Shown piece by piece: positions 1 through 6,793 of a stretch of DNA of 32,361 bases (within the stretch, counting starts at the first letter, position 1; every line of letters starts with the position of its first letter). The notes beneath the pieces were generated by a model that made no database searches, was not told the origin of the DNA, and saw only the letters and a program-made list of their open reading frames with translations. Made by a program: the position numbers and the translations under genes. Source of the DNA: an uncultured Alistipes sp. (GTDB lineage Bacteria; Bacteroidota; Bacteroidia; Bacteroidales; Rikenellaceae); contig CATKXN010000016.1 in NCBI GenBank assembly GCA_949840605.1, positions 1 to 32,361 of the forward strand, written 5' to 3'.

Positions 1-798
1 CTGAAGGAGAGCTGGATCTACCGCAAGATCCAGGTGCTGGCGATTTTCGACGACCTGGACACCATTCTGCTGATGATCCCGCTGCAGATCCTGATGATCG
101 GCCTCAAATGGCAGATGTTCGCCATCGTGGGCGTGGTGACCCTCCTGCTCGCCGCCGGCTGGCGGTGGCAGGCGGCGTGGAACGTGAAGCAGGACTGGAA
201 GCGCATCCTGGGCCTCTCCGTCGCGGTCTGCGCCCTGACGCAGCTGCTTTACCTGGCGACGGCCCGCTGGTACGGCCCCGAAAACAGCATCCATATCGAG
301 GTCCTGCTCCCGGCGTTCGTGATCGGCATGCTGATGAAGCACCGCGAACTCGACACCCCCGTCGAACGCCGCGTATCGACGGGCATCTCGTTCCTGTTCA
401 TGCTGCTGGTGGGAATGAGCATGCCGCTGGTGACGGGCGCCGCGGCGTCCGACGCGGCCGCAGCCGCCGGATCGGTCACCGCGGCACAGCCGATGATGCC
501 GTGGGGCGTCCTGCTGCTGCACGTCGCGGCCGTTTCGGCGCTTTCGAACCTCGGAAAACTCGTCCCGGTCTTTTTCTACCGCGACCGGACGCTGAGCGAA
601 CGGCTGGCCCTCTCGGTGGGCATGTTCACCCGCGGCGAGGTGGGCGCCGGAGTGATCTTCATCGCCCTGGGTTACAGCCTCGGCGGCCCGGCGCTGATCG
701 TCTCGGTGCTGACGCTGGTGCTGAACCTCATCCTTACGGGCGGCTTCGTCGTCTGGGTCAAACGGCTGGCGCTCCGGAACGCCGCCCCCGAAGAATAA
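1..798 (+). CDS. Cation:proton antiporter, C-terminal part (5' end outside window)
   Basis: The reading frame is open from the first base, so the gene begins upstream and only about 265 C-terminal residues are seen. The visible part has repeated hydrophobic segments (from about residue 19 of the fragment onward) separated by short charged loops, as in Na+/H+ exchangers of the CPA family. A motif near the C-terminal end, ERLALSVGMFTRGEVGAGVI, is typical of Bacteroidetes sodium:proton antiporter homologues; its polar residues in a membrane segment fit an ion path. It should sit in the inner membrane and exchange Na+ or K+ for H+; the ion cannot be told from this fragment. The next gene starts 13 bp after its stop on the same strand, so the two may be co-transcribed. 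Confidence 0.8.
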   Translation: MKESWIYRKIQVLAIFDDLDTILLMIPLQILMIGLKWQMFAIVGVVTLLLAAGWRWQAAWNVKQDWKRILGLSVAVCALTQLLYLATARWYGPENSIHIEVLLPAFVIGMLMKHRELDTPVERRVSTGISFLFMLLVGMSMPLVTGAAASDAAAAAGSVTAAQPMMPWGVLLLHVAAVSALSNLGKLVPVFFYRDRTLSERLALSVGMFTRGEVGAGVIFIALGYSLGGPALIVSVLTLVLNLILTGGFVVWVKRLALRNAAPEE

Positions 799-811
799 CC
801 TCTTTATACGC

Positions 812-1501
812 ATGAAAAAATACGCACCGATCCTGCTTGTCCTGCTGCTGGCGGGGAACGTCCGGGCACAGCAGTACGAAAAGAACATCCTGGGCGTCCG
901 CGCCGGGCTCAACGTCGCCTGGATGACAGCCTCGTCCGACGACGCCTCGGGGTCCACCAACGGCCGCGCCGGAGTTCGCGTCAGCGTCTCGGACCAGATC
1001 CTGCTCAGCCGGCGGCTGCCCCTCTATATGGAAACGGGCGTCGATTTCTCGAGCCGCGGCGGCAGGTTCAAGATCGAGGGATATGACTACGGCCCAAGCT
1101 CGGCAACGACGGAACCCGCTTATCAGAACGTATCGCTGCGCCCGATGTACCTGCAGATACCCCTGCTGGTCAGCTACCGGTTCAGCATCCGCAGCAGGTT
1201 CACCGTCCGGCCTTTCCTCGGCGTCTGCTACGGCGTGGGCATGGGCGGCAGGATCAAGGTCGGAAAATCCACGACAGCGCTGTTCGGCGACGGCCGCCCG
1301 TTCACGCGTTCGGACTTCGGCGTGCGCATGGGCGTCGGATTCGGATGGAAACGCATCTGTTTCGGTCTGAGCGGCGACATGGGGTGCCTGAACATCCTCA
1401 AAAGGGGAGCCTCGTTCGCGGGCGGATATTTCCGGAACACCGGCAGCGGCGCCCGACTGACCAACAACAGCATCTCGGTGCAGGTCGGCTACGATTTCTA
1501 A
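812..1501 (+). CDS. Outer-membrane beta-barrel protein (PorT-like/OMP_b-brl_2 type), first of a tandem pair
   Basis: A 229-residue protein. It starts with a signal peptide (MKKYAPILLVLLLAGNVRAQ, cleavage likely after the Ala before Gln20). The rest alternates short polar and hydrophobic stretches and ends in an aromatic residue (VGYDF), as in small outer-membrane barrels assembled by BAM. Just after the signal it has EKNILGVRAGLN, nearly repeated in the next gene, so the two are paralogues from a local duplication. This copy has an extra segment around residues 80-105 that the second copy lacks. The start is the first ATG after the antiporter stop, 13 bp away, and gives a proper signal peptide. 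The ligand or partner is unknown; Bacteroidetes carry many such porin-family proteins of unassigned function. Confidence 0.8.
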   Translation: MKKYAPILLVLLLAGNVRAQQYEKNILGVRAGLNVAWMTASSDDASGSTNGRAGVRVSVSDQILLSRRLPLYMETGVDFSSRGGRFKIEGYDYGPSSATTEPAYQNVSLRPMYLQIPLLVSYRFSIRSRFTVRPFLGVCYGVGMGGRIKVGKSTTALFGDGRPFTRSDFGVRMGVGFGWKRICFGLSGDMGCLNILKRGASFAGGYFRNTGSGARLTNNSISVQVGYDF

Positions 1502-1547
1502 AAACCGCGTTCAGGGACAATTTTAACCGGTTTTTGCAAAAAAATCC

Positions 1548-1556
1548 GGGGGGGGG
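1548..1556. repeat. Homopolymer tract G9 upstream of a promoter
   Basis: Nine consecutive G residues sit in the intergenic region between the two beta-barrel genes, ending 20 bp before the -7 box at 1577, that is, where the -33 element would lie. Runs of this length are prone to slipped-strand length change, so it could tune the downstream promoter. That effect is inferred only from position. Confidence 0.8.
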
Positions 1557-1576
1557 TATTTTCAGAAAAATTGTTC

Positions 1577-1584
1577 TATATTTG
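1577..1584 (+). promoter_or_regulatory. Candidate promoter -7 box (TATATTTG) of second beta-barrel gene
   Basis: TATATTTG matches the Bacteroidetes -7 consensus TAnnTTTG exactly and lies 31 bp before the ATG at 1615. No TTTG-type -33 box is visible at the usual 19-21 bp upstream; that position is taken by the end of a nine-G run (1548-1556). Confidence 0.6.
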
Positions 1585-1614
1585 CCGTACAAACAACCCC
1601 AAATTTCTCTGATT

Positions 1615-2226
1615 ATGAAAAAAGTACTGCTTATCGTTGCCGCCGTCCTGCTGGCAAGTGCCGTGTCGGCGCAGAATCACGAAAAGAACATCCTGGGCGT
1701 CCGCGCAGGTCTGAATCTGTCGAGCTACTCGATCTCTGAAAGCGGCGTATCGATCAGCACCGACTCCCGGGCTTCGTTCCATGTCGCCGTAGTCGATCAG
1801 ATTCTGCTCTGCGACAGGCTGCCTTTCTACCTCGAAACCGGCCTCGCTTTCTCAGGCCGCGGCGGCAAAGTCAACGGCGGCAGCTTCCGTCCCTCCTACC
1901 TGCAGATCCCCGTGCTGGTCAACTACCATTTCAACATAAAAGACGTCGTCACGATCCAGCCGTTCGCAGGCCTTTACTACGGATTCGGCATCGGCGGCAA
2001 GCTCAAAGCCAACGGCGGGAAAGCCGATCTCTTCGGCGACGAAGGCATCTTCAAGCGTTCCGACCTCGGGGTGCGTCTGGGCGCAGGCGTCGTCTGGAAC
2101 CGCATCTACTTCGGCCTGGGCTACGACATCGGCTGTCTGAACCTGGCCAAAGACGCACTGACCAACGGCGGCGACGGCACGATGCGCAACAACTGCTTCT
2201 CCATCAGCGTCGGATACAATTTCTAA
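1615..2226 (+). CDS. Outer-membrane beta-barrel protein, second of a tandem pair
   Basis: A 203-residue paralogue of the preceding gene. It has a signal peptide (MKKVLLIVAAVLLASAVSAQ), then EKNILGVRAGLN, and an aromatic C-terminus (VGYNF), typical of a small outer-membrane barrel. Shared blocks with its neighbour include the VDQILL/SDQILL, SYLQIPVLVNY/MYLQIPLLVSY and FKRSDLGVRLG/FTRSDFGVRMG segments. The frame is open much further upstream into the first gene, but I chose the ATG at 1615: only it gives a signal peptide, and it lies just downstream of a -7 box (1577-1584). The gene therefore probably has its own promoter as well as any read-through. Function and ligand are unknown. Confidence 0.8.
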   Translation: MKKVLLIVAAVLLASAVSAQNHEKNILGVRAGLNLSSYSISESGVSISTDSRASFHVAVVDQILLCDRLPFYLETGLAFSGRGGKVNGGSFRPSYLQIPVLVNYHFNIKDVVTIQPFAGLYYGFGIGGKLKANGGKADLFGDEGIFKRSDLGVRLGAGVVWNRIYFGLGYDIGCLNLAKDALTNGGDGTMRNNCFSISVGYNF

Positions 2227-2244
2227 TCCGGCCCTGCGCCGATA

Positions 2245-2277
2245 AAAAAGGGACGCTATCGGAAAGCGTCCCTTTTT
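2245..2277. terminator. Bidirectional intrinsic terminator between convergent genes
   Basis: A perfect 13-bp inverted repeat (AAAAAGGGACGCT / AGCGTCCCTTTTT) with a 7-nt loop. T-rich sequence follows on the plus strand, and the stem's A-run gives a T-run on the minus strand. It lies between the stop of the beta-barrel gene (2226) and the stop of the convergent queA (2295), and can serve both. Confidence 0.9.
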
Positions 2278-2294
2278 CTTTTTCCGTATAACGG

Positions 2295-3506
2295 TCACTC
2301 CCGCATCAGCACCGACGAATCGCCGTAGCTCAGGAAGCGGAAACCGCGGCCGAGGGCGAAATCGTAAATCCGGCGCCAGTCGTCGCCCGCGAAAGCCGAT
2401 ACCAGCAGCAGCAGGGTCGATTTGGGCTGGTGGAAATTGGTGACGATGTTGCGCACGATGCGGAACTCGTAGCCCAGGGGCGAAATCATGATCTGCGTCG
2501 CGGCCTTCAGCCGTTCGACCCCGTTCGCATCCATCCAGGCGAGCAGCTCCTCCAGGGCGTCGCGGCCCGAAAAGTCAGCCGGCACGTCATAGAGTTCCCA
2601 TTGCCCGATCACCCGCCCGGCGTCGGGCGTCCCGGCGGTGCGGATACGCCATGCCAGCGCCGCGAGCGACTCGAGCGTGCGGACCGAGGTGGTCCCCACG
2701 GCGGTGATGTGCCCCCACCGCTCCAGCAGGCGGGCCACCGTCGCACGGCGCACCTCGAAATGCTCGGTATGCATCGGATGCTTCGCGGCATCGTCGTCCT
2801 TCACGGGCAGGAAAGTCCCCGCCCCGACGTGGAGCGTCACCTCTTCGAAACCGAACCCGCGGGACTTCATGCCGTCGATCAGCTCGGGCGTGAAATGCAA
2901 TCCCGCCGTCGGCGCCGCCACCGAGCCCTCGAACTTCGAATAGACCGTCTGGTAGCGCATGTTGTCGATCTCCTCGCTCTCGCGGTTCAGGTACGGCGGG
3001 ATCGGAATTTTTCCCAGATATTCCAGCAACTGACCGAAAGTCTGTGCGGACGTCCATTCGAAACGCACGACGCATTCGCGGCCGTGATCCTCGGCGATCC
3101 ACGCCCGGAGGTGTTCGGCGCGGCCCTCGCAGTCGAAAACGATCTCCACATACCCCTCCTTCCACTTCTTGCGGTTGCCCACGATGCACGACCACGCGCA
3201 GCTGCCCGTGACGGCGAACGCCCGTTCGTAGTCGGCCGGGTCGTGCGGCTCGAGACAGAAGACCTCGATCCGCGCCCCCGAGGGCTTGTGCATGATGATC
3301 CGCGCCCGGATGACCTTCGTGTTGTTGAAGACCAGCAGTTCGCCCGAGGGCAGCACGTCGCCGATGTCGGCGAAGCGCCGTTCGGAAATCGCGCCGCCGC
3401 GCCAGACGAGCAGTTTCGAAGCGCTGCGCTCGGCCAAGGGATATTTGGCGATCCGCTCGTCCGGAAGGTCGTAGTCGTAGCGGTTTATGTCGATATGTCG
3501 TTCCAT
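2295..3506 (-). CDS. queA: S-adenosylmethionine:tRNA ribosyltransferase-isomerase (QueA)
   Basis: The 403-residue product transfers and isomerises the ribosyl part of AdoMet onto 7-aminomethyl-7-deazaguanine in tRNA, giving epoxyqueuosine, the penultimate step of queuosine synthesis in the cytoplasm. Family marks seen: the N-terminal DYDLPDERIAKYPLAERSAS segment, central GLHFTPEL and HVGAGTFLPVK, VGTTSVRTLESLA, and the C-terminal TNFHQPKSTLLLLVSAFAG with FLSYGDSSVLM. It is somewhat longer than the E. coli enzyme (about 356 residues). The frame stays open far upstream through nadB, but the ATG at 3506 is chosen because the QueA N-terminus begins there and a -7 box lies 22 bp upstream. It is divergent from nadB, and their promoters overlap. 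Confidence 0.95.
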   Translation of the reverse strand: MERHIDINRYDYDLPDERIAKYPLAERSASKLLVWRGGAISERRFADIGDVLPSGELLVFNNTKVIRARIIMHKPSGARIEVFCLEPHDPADYERAFAVTGSCAWSCIVGNRKKWKEGYVEIVFDCEGRAEHLRAWIAEDHGRECVVRFEWTSAQTFGQLLEYLGKIPIPPYLNRESEEIDNMRYQTVYSKFEGSVAAPTAGLHFTPELIDGMKSRGFGFEEVTLHVGAGTFLPVKDDDAAKHPMHTEHFEVRRATVARLLERWGHITAVGTTSVRTLESLAALAWRIRTAGTPDAGRVIGQWELYDVPADFSGRDALEELLAWMDANGVERLKAATQIMISPLGYEFRIVRNIVTNFHQPKSTLLLLVSAFAGDDWRRIYDFALGRGFRFLSYGDSSVLMRE

Positions 3507-3527
3507 ATTTTGCCGGAAATTATGCGG

Positions 3528-3553
3528 CAAAGTTACTATTTTTTGTAACTTTG
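3528..3553. promoter_or_regulatory. Divergent queA/nadB promoters whose -7 boxes form an inverted repeat
   Basis: CAAAGTTAC (3528-3536), an 8-bp T-rich spacer, then GTAACTTTG (3545-3553) form a perfect 9-bp inverted repeat. Read rightward, TAACTTTG (3546-3553) is an exact TAnnTTTG box for nadB; read leftward, the same octamer (3528-3535) is the box for queA. Neither has a clear TTTG -33 element. The arrangement implies that polymerase on one promoter covers the other. Box matches are seen; mutual exclusion is inferred. Confidence 0.65.
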
Positions 3554-3587
3554 CGGCGCTGCAAGGCAATAGAAAAAGGAAAAACCC

Positions 3588-5144
3588 ATGAAAACCGACT
3601 TTCTGGTTATCGGTTCCGGCGCTGCAGGACTCTCGTTCGCGCTGAAGGCCGCGGCTCACGGACACGTCACGATCGTCACCAAAGGCGAGATCGAAGAGTG
3701 CAACACCAACTATGCCCAGGGCGGCATCTGCTCGGTGACATACGCCCCCGACACGTTCGAGAAACACATCCGCGACACGCTGGTCTGCGGAGCGGGCAAA
3801 TGCGACGAAAAAGCCGTGGAACTGGTCGTGCGGCGCGCCCCGGAACTGATCCGCGACCTGATCGCCTGGGGAACGCGCTTCGACAAGACCCCCGACGGGC
3901 GTTTCGAGCTCAACCGCGAGGGCGGCCATTCGGAGCACCGCATCCTCCACCACGAGGACCTCACGGGAGCCGAGATCGAGCGGGCGCTCGCGGAGTCGGT
4001 GAAGAAGCACCCCAACATCACCGTCCTCGAGCACCGTTTCGCCATCGACCTGCTGACGCAGCACCACCTGGGCGAATTCGTCACGCGCCACACGCGCGGA
4101 CTGGCCTGCTTCGGAGCCTACGTGCTGAATCTCGAAACGAACGAGATCGAGACCATGCTGTCGAAATTCACCGTCGTGGCCACGGGCGGGTGCGGCAACG
4201 TCTACTCCACCACCTCGAATCCCGTCGTCGCCACGGGCGACGGCATCGCCATGTGCCACCGCGCCAAGGCCATCACCGAGAACATGGAGTTCATCCAGTT
4301 CCACCCGACGACGCTCTACAACCCCGGCGAGAAGCCCAATTTCCTCATCACCGAGGCCATGCGCGGCTTCGGGGCCATCCTGCGGCTGCCCGACGGCCGG
4401 GAGTTCATGGACAAATACCACCCGATGAAATCCCTCGCGCCGCGCGACGTCGTGGCCCGGGCCATCTACCGCGAGATGACCAAGCGGGGTTCGGATTTCG
4501 TCTACCTCGACGTGACGCACAAGGACCCCGACGCCGTGCGGAGCCATTTCCCGAACATCTACGAGAAGTGCCGTTCGATCGGCATCGACATCACGAAGGA
4601 CTGGATTCCCGTGACCCCCGCGGCGCACTACTGCTGCGGCGGCGTGAAGGTCGATCTCAACGGCGAGACGTCGATCAAACGGCTCTACGCGCTGGGCGAG
4701 ACCTCGTGCACGGGGCTGCACGGCGCCAACCGACTGGCGTCGAACTCGCTGATCGAGGCGGTCGTCTACGCCGACCAGGCCGCGCGGCACACCGCGTCGC
4801 TGCTGGAAAAGGTCGATTTCCAGGAGGGCATCCCCGACTGGGACTTCGAGGGCACGCAGCACACCGAGGAGATGCTGATGATCATCCAGTCGAAGCGCGA
4901 GATGCAGACCATCATGTCCAACTACGTGGGCATCGTGCGGTCGAACCTTTCGCTGAAGCGCGCCATGCACCGGCTGGAGATACTCTGGCAGGAGACCGAG
5001 GAGCTTTACAACAAGACCAAGCCCAACCGCGAACTGTGCGAACTGCGGAACATGATCGCCATCGCCTACCTCGTCATCAAGCAGGGACGCGAGATCAAGG
5101 AGTCCGTGGGATGCCACTACAACGCCGACTACCCGAAAGAATAA
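3588..5144 (+). CDS. nadB: L-aspartate oxidase (NadB)
   Basis: A 518-residue FAD enzyme that oxidises L-aspartate to iminoaspartate, which quinolinate synthase (NadA) condenses with dihydroxyacetone phosphate: the first step of de novo NAD synthesis, in the cytoplasm. Seen: the N-terminal dinucleotide-binding GSGAAG (residues 9-14), the EECNTNYAQGGI segment, EGGHSEHRILH, the FIQFHPTTLY and PRDVVARAI motifs of the fumarate-reductase/succinate-dehydrogenase flavoprotein family, and the C-terminal flavin-binding GLHGANRLASNSL. Length is normal for NadB. The ATG at 3588 directly precedes the flavin motif and follows the -7 box at 3546. nadA and nadC are not in the window. prfC starts 3 bp after its stop, so the two are almost certainly one transcript. 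Confidence 0.95.
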   Translation: MKTDFLVIGSGAAGLSFALKAAAHGHVTIVTKGEIEECNTNYAQGGICSVTYAPDTFEKHIRDTLVCGAGKCDEKAVELVVRRAPELIRDLIAWGTRFDKTPDGRFELNREGGHSEHRILHHEDLTGAEIERALAESVKKHPNITVLEHRFAIDLLTQHHLGEFVTRHTRGLACFGAYVLNLETNEIETMLSKFTVVATGGCGNVYSTTSNPVVATGDGIAMCHRAKAITENMEFIQFHPTTLYNPGEKPNFLITEAMRGFGAILRLPDGREFMDKYHPMKSLAPRDVVARAIYREMTKRGSDFVYLDVTHKDPDAVRSHFPNIYEKCRSIGIDITKDWIPVTPAAHYCCGGVKVDLNGETSIKRLYALGETSCTGLHGANRLASNSLIEAVVYADQAARHTASLLEKVDFQEGIPDWDFEGTQHTEEMLMIIQSKREMQTIMSNYVGIVRSNLSLKRAMHRLEILWQETEELYNKTKPNRELCELRNMIAIAYLVIKQGREIKESVGCHYNADYPKE

Positions 5145-5147
5145 CGC

Positions 5148-6731
5148 ATGACACTACAGGAAGAGATAACCCGGCGGCGGACCTTCGCCGTCATCGCCCA
5201 CCCCGACGCGGGCAAGACCACCCTCACCGAGAAACTGCTGCTGTTCGGCGGCGCCATCCACGTGGCCGGAGCCGTCAAGAGCAACAAGATCAAGAAAGGC
5301 GCGACGTCCGACTTCATGGAGATCGAACGCCAGCGCGGCATCTCGGTGGCCACGGCCGTCATGGGCTTCGAATACCGGGACTGCAAGATCAACATCCTCG
5401 ACACCCCGGGCCACGAGGACTTCGCCGAGGACACCTACCGCACGCTGACGGCCGTGGATTCGGTCATCATCGTCATCGACGGCGCCAAGGGCGTCGAGTC
5501 GCAGACCCGCAAGCTGATGGAGGTCTGCCGCATGCGCAAGACCCCCGTGATCGTCTTCATCAACAAGCTCGACCGCCCCTCGAAAGAGCCGTTCGACCTG
5601 CTGGACGAGGTGGAGAAGGAGCTGCGTATCCGCGTGCGGCCCCTGGCCTTCCCGATCTCGAACGGCCCGACGTTCAAGGGCGTCTACAACCTCTACGAAA
5701 AAAACCTTTCGCTCTTCACGTCGGACGAGAAACTGACGGCCGACGCTTCGACGGCCGAGATTTCGGACCTCGCCTCGCAGGAGCTGGAGGGCTACATCGG
5801 CGCGAAATTCGCCGACCAGCTGCGGCAGGACGTCGAACTGGTCGAGGGCGTTTACGACGAATTCGACCGCGAGGCCTACCTCAGCGGCGAACTGGCCCCG
5901 GTCTTCTTCGGCTCGGCGGTCAACAATTTCGGCGTGCGCGAGTTGCTGGAGTGCTTCATCCGCATCGCCCCCTCGCCGCGCCCGGCCCCGACCGAGACGC
6001 GGCCGGTGGAGCCTTCGGAGCCGAAAATGACCGGCTTCGTCTTCAAGATCCACGCCAATATGGACCCCAACCACCGCGACCGCATCGCCTTTCTGAAAAT
6101 CTGCTCGGGCACGTTCGAACGCAACAGGAACTACCTGCACGTGCGCAGCGGCAAACAGATGAAATTCTCGTCGCCGACGGCTTTCATGGCCGAGAAGAAG
6201 TCGGTGATCGACTTCGCCTGGCCGGGCGACATCGTGGGCCTGCACGACACGGGCAACTTCAAGATCGGCGACACCTTCACCGAGGGCGAGAAGCTCCGTT
6301 TCACGGGCATCCCGTCGTTCGCCCCCGAGCAGTTCCGGTACATCGAGAACGCCGACCCGCTGAAATTCAAGCAGCTGGCCAAGGGCATCGACCAGCTGAT
6401 GGACGAGGGCGTGGCGCAGCTGTTCACCTCGTCGCTCAACGGCCGCAAGATCATCGGCACGGTGGGTGCGCTGCAGTTCGAGGTGATCCAGTACCGGCTG
6501 GAGCACGAGTACAACGCCTCCTGTCGCTGGGAGCCGATCTCGATCTACAAGGCCTGCTGGATCGACAGCGACAACGCCGCGCAGCTGGCCGACTTCAAAC
6601 GCCGCAAGCATACCAACATGGCCGTCGACAAGCACGGCCGCGACGTCTTCCTCGCCGACACGAGCTACGGGCTCGCCCTCGCGCAGGAGAATTTCAAGGA
6701 TATCCGCTTCCACTTCACCTCGGAGTTCTGA
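5148..6731 (+). CDS. prfC: Peptide chain release factor 3 (RF3)
   Basis: A 527-residue translational GTPase that removes RF1/RF2 from the ribosome after peptide release. Seen: P-loop AHPDAGKT (residues 17-24), the switch-I region with the RGISVATA segment, DTPGHEDF (G3) and NKLD (G4), followed by the RF3-specific domains II/III (for example [17 protein letters not shown] and [17 protein letters not shown]). The segment after the P-loop ([20 protein letters not shown]) separates RF3 from EF-G. Length is as expected. It follows nadB by 3 bp; the pairing seems merely operonic and gives no functional link that I recognise. A strong hairpin lies just after the stop. Confidence 0.95.
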   Translation: MTLQEEITRRRTFAVIAHPDAGKTTLTEKLLLFGGAIHVAGAVKSNKIKKGATSDFMEIERQRGISVATAVMGFEYRDCKINILDTPGHEDFAEDTYRTLTAVDSVIIVIDGAKGVESQTRKLMEVCRMRKTPVIVFINKLDRPSKEPFDLLDEVEKELRIRVRPLAFPISNGPTFKGVYNLYEKNLSLFTSDEKLTADASTAEISDLASQELEGYIGAKFADQLRQDVELVEGVYDEFDREAYLSGELAPVFFGSAVNNFGVRELLECFIRIAPSPRPAPTETRPVEPSEPKMTGFVFKIHANMDPNHRDRIAFLKICSGTFERNRNYLHVRSGKQMKFSSPTAFMAEKKSVIDFAWPGDIVGLHDTGNFKIGDTFTEGEKLRFTGIPSFAPEQFRYIENADPLKFKQLAKGIDQLMDEGVAQLFTSSLNGRKIIGTVGALQFEVIQYRLEHEYNASCRWEPISIYKACWIDSDNAAQLADFKRRKHTNMAVDKHGRDVFLADTSYGLALAQENFKDIRFHFTSEF

Positions 6732-6740
6732 CACACGAAC

Positions 6741-6772
6741 GAAGCCGCCGGAGTCTGCACTCCGGCGGCTTC
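6741..6772. terminator. Hairpin terminator between convergent prfC and kamA-like gene
   Basis: A perfect 14-bp GC-rich inverted repeat (GAAGCCGCCGGAGT / ACTCCGGCGGCTTC) with a 4-nt loop, centred in the 62-bp gap between two convergent stops. Neither side has a long T-run (TTCTTCAT on plus), so it may be weaker than a classic intrinsic terminator. Confidence 0.7.
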
Positions 6773-6793
6773 TTCATACCGGACCGGCAACCG

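Noticed and set aside
1345..1614. Upstream extension of the second beta-barrel protein
   Set aside because: It would overlap the end of the first gene out of frame and bury the signal peptide; the promoter at 1577 lies inside it.
3507..5117. In-frame extension of queA upstream, antisense through nadB
   Set aside because: The extra 537 residues are composition-biased antisense of nadB with no family resemblance; QueA begins at the ATG at 3506.
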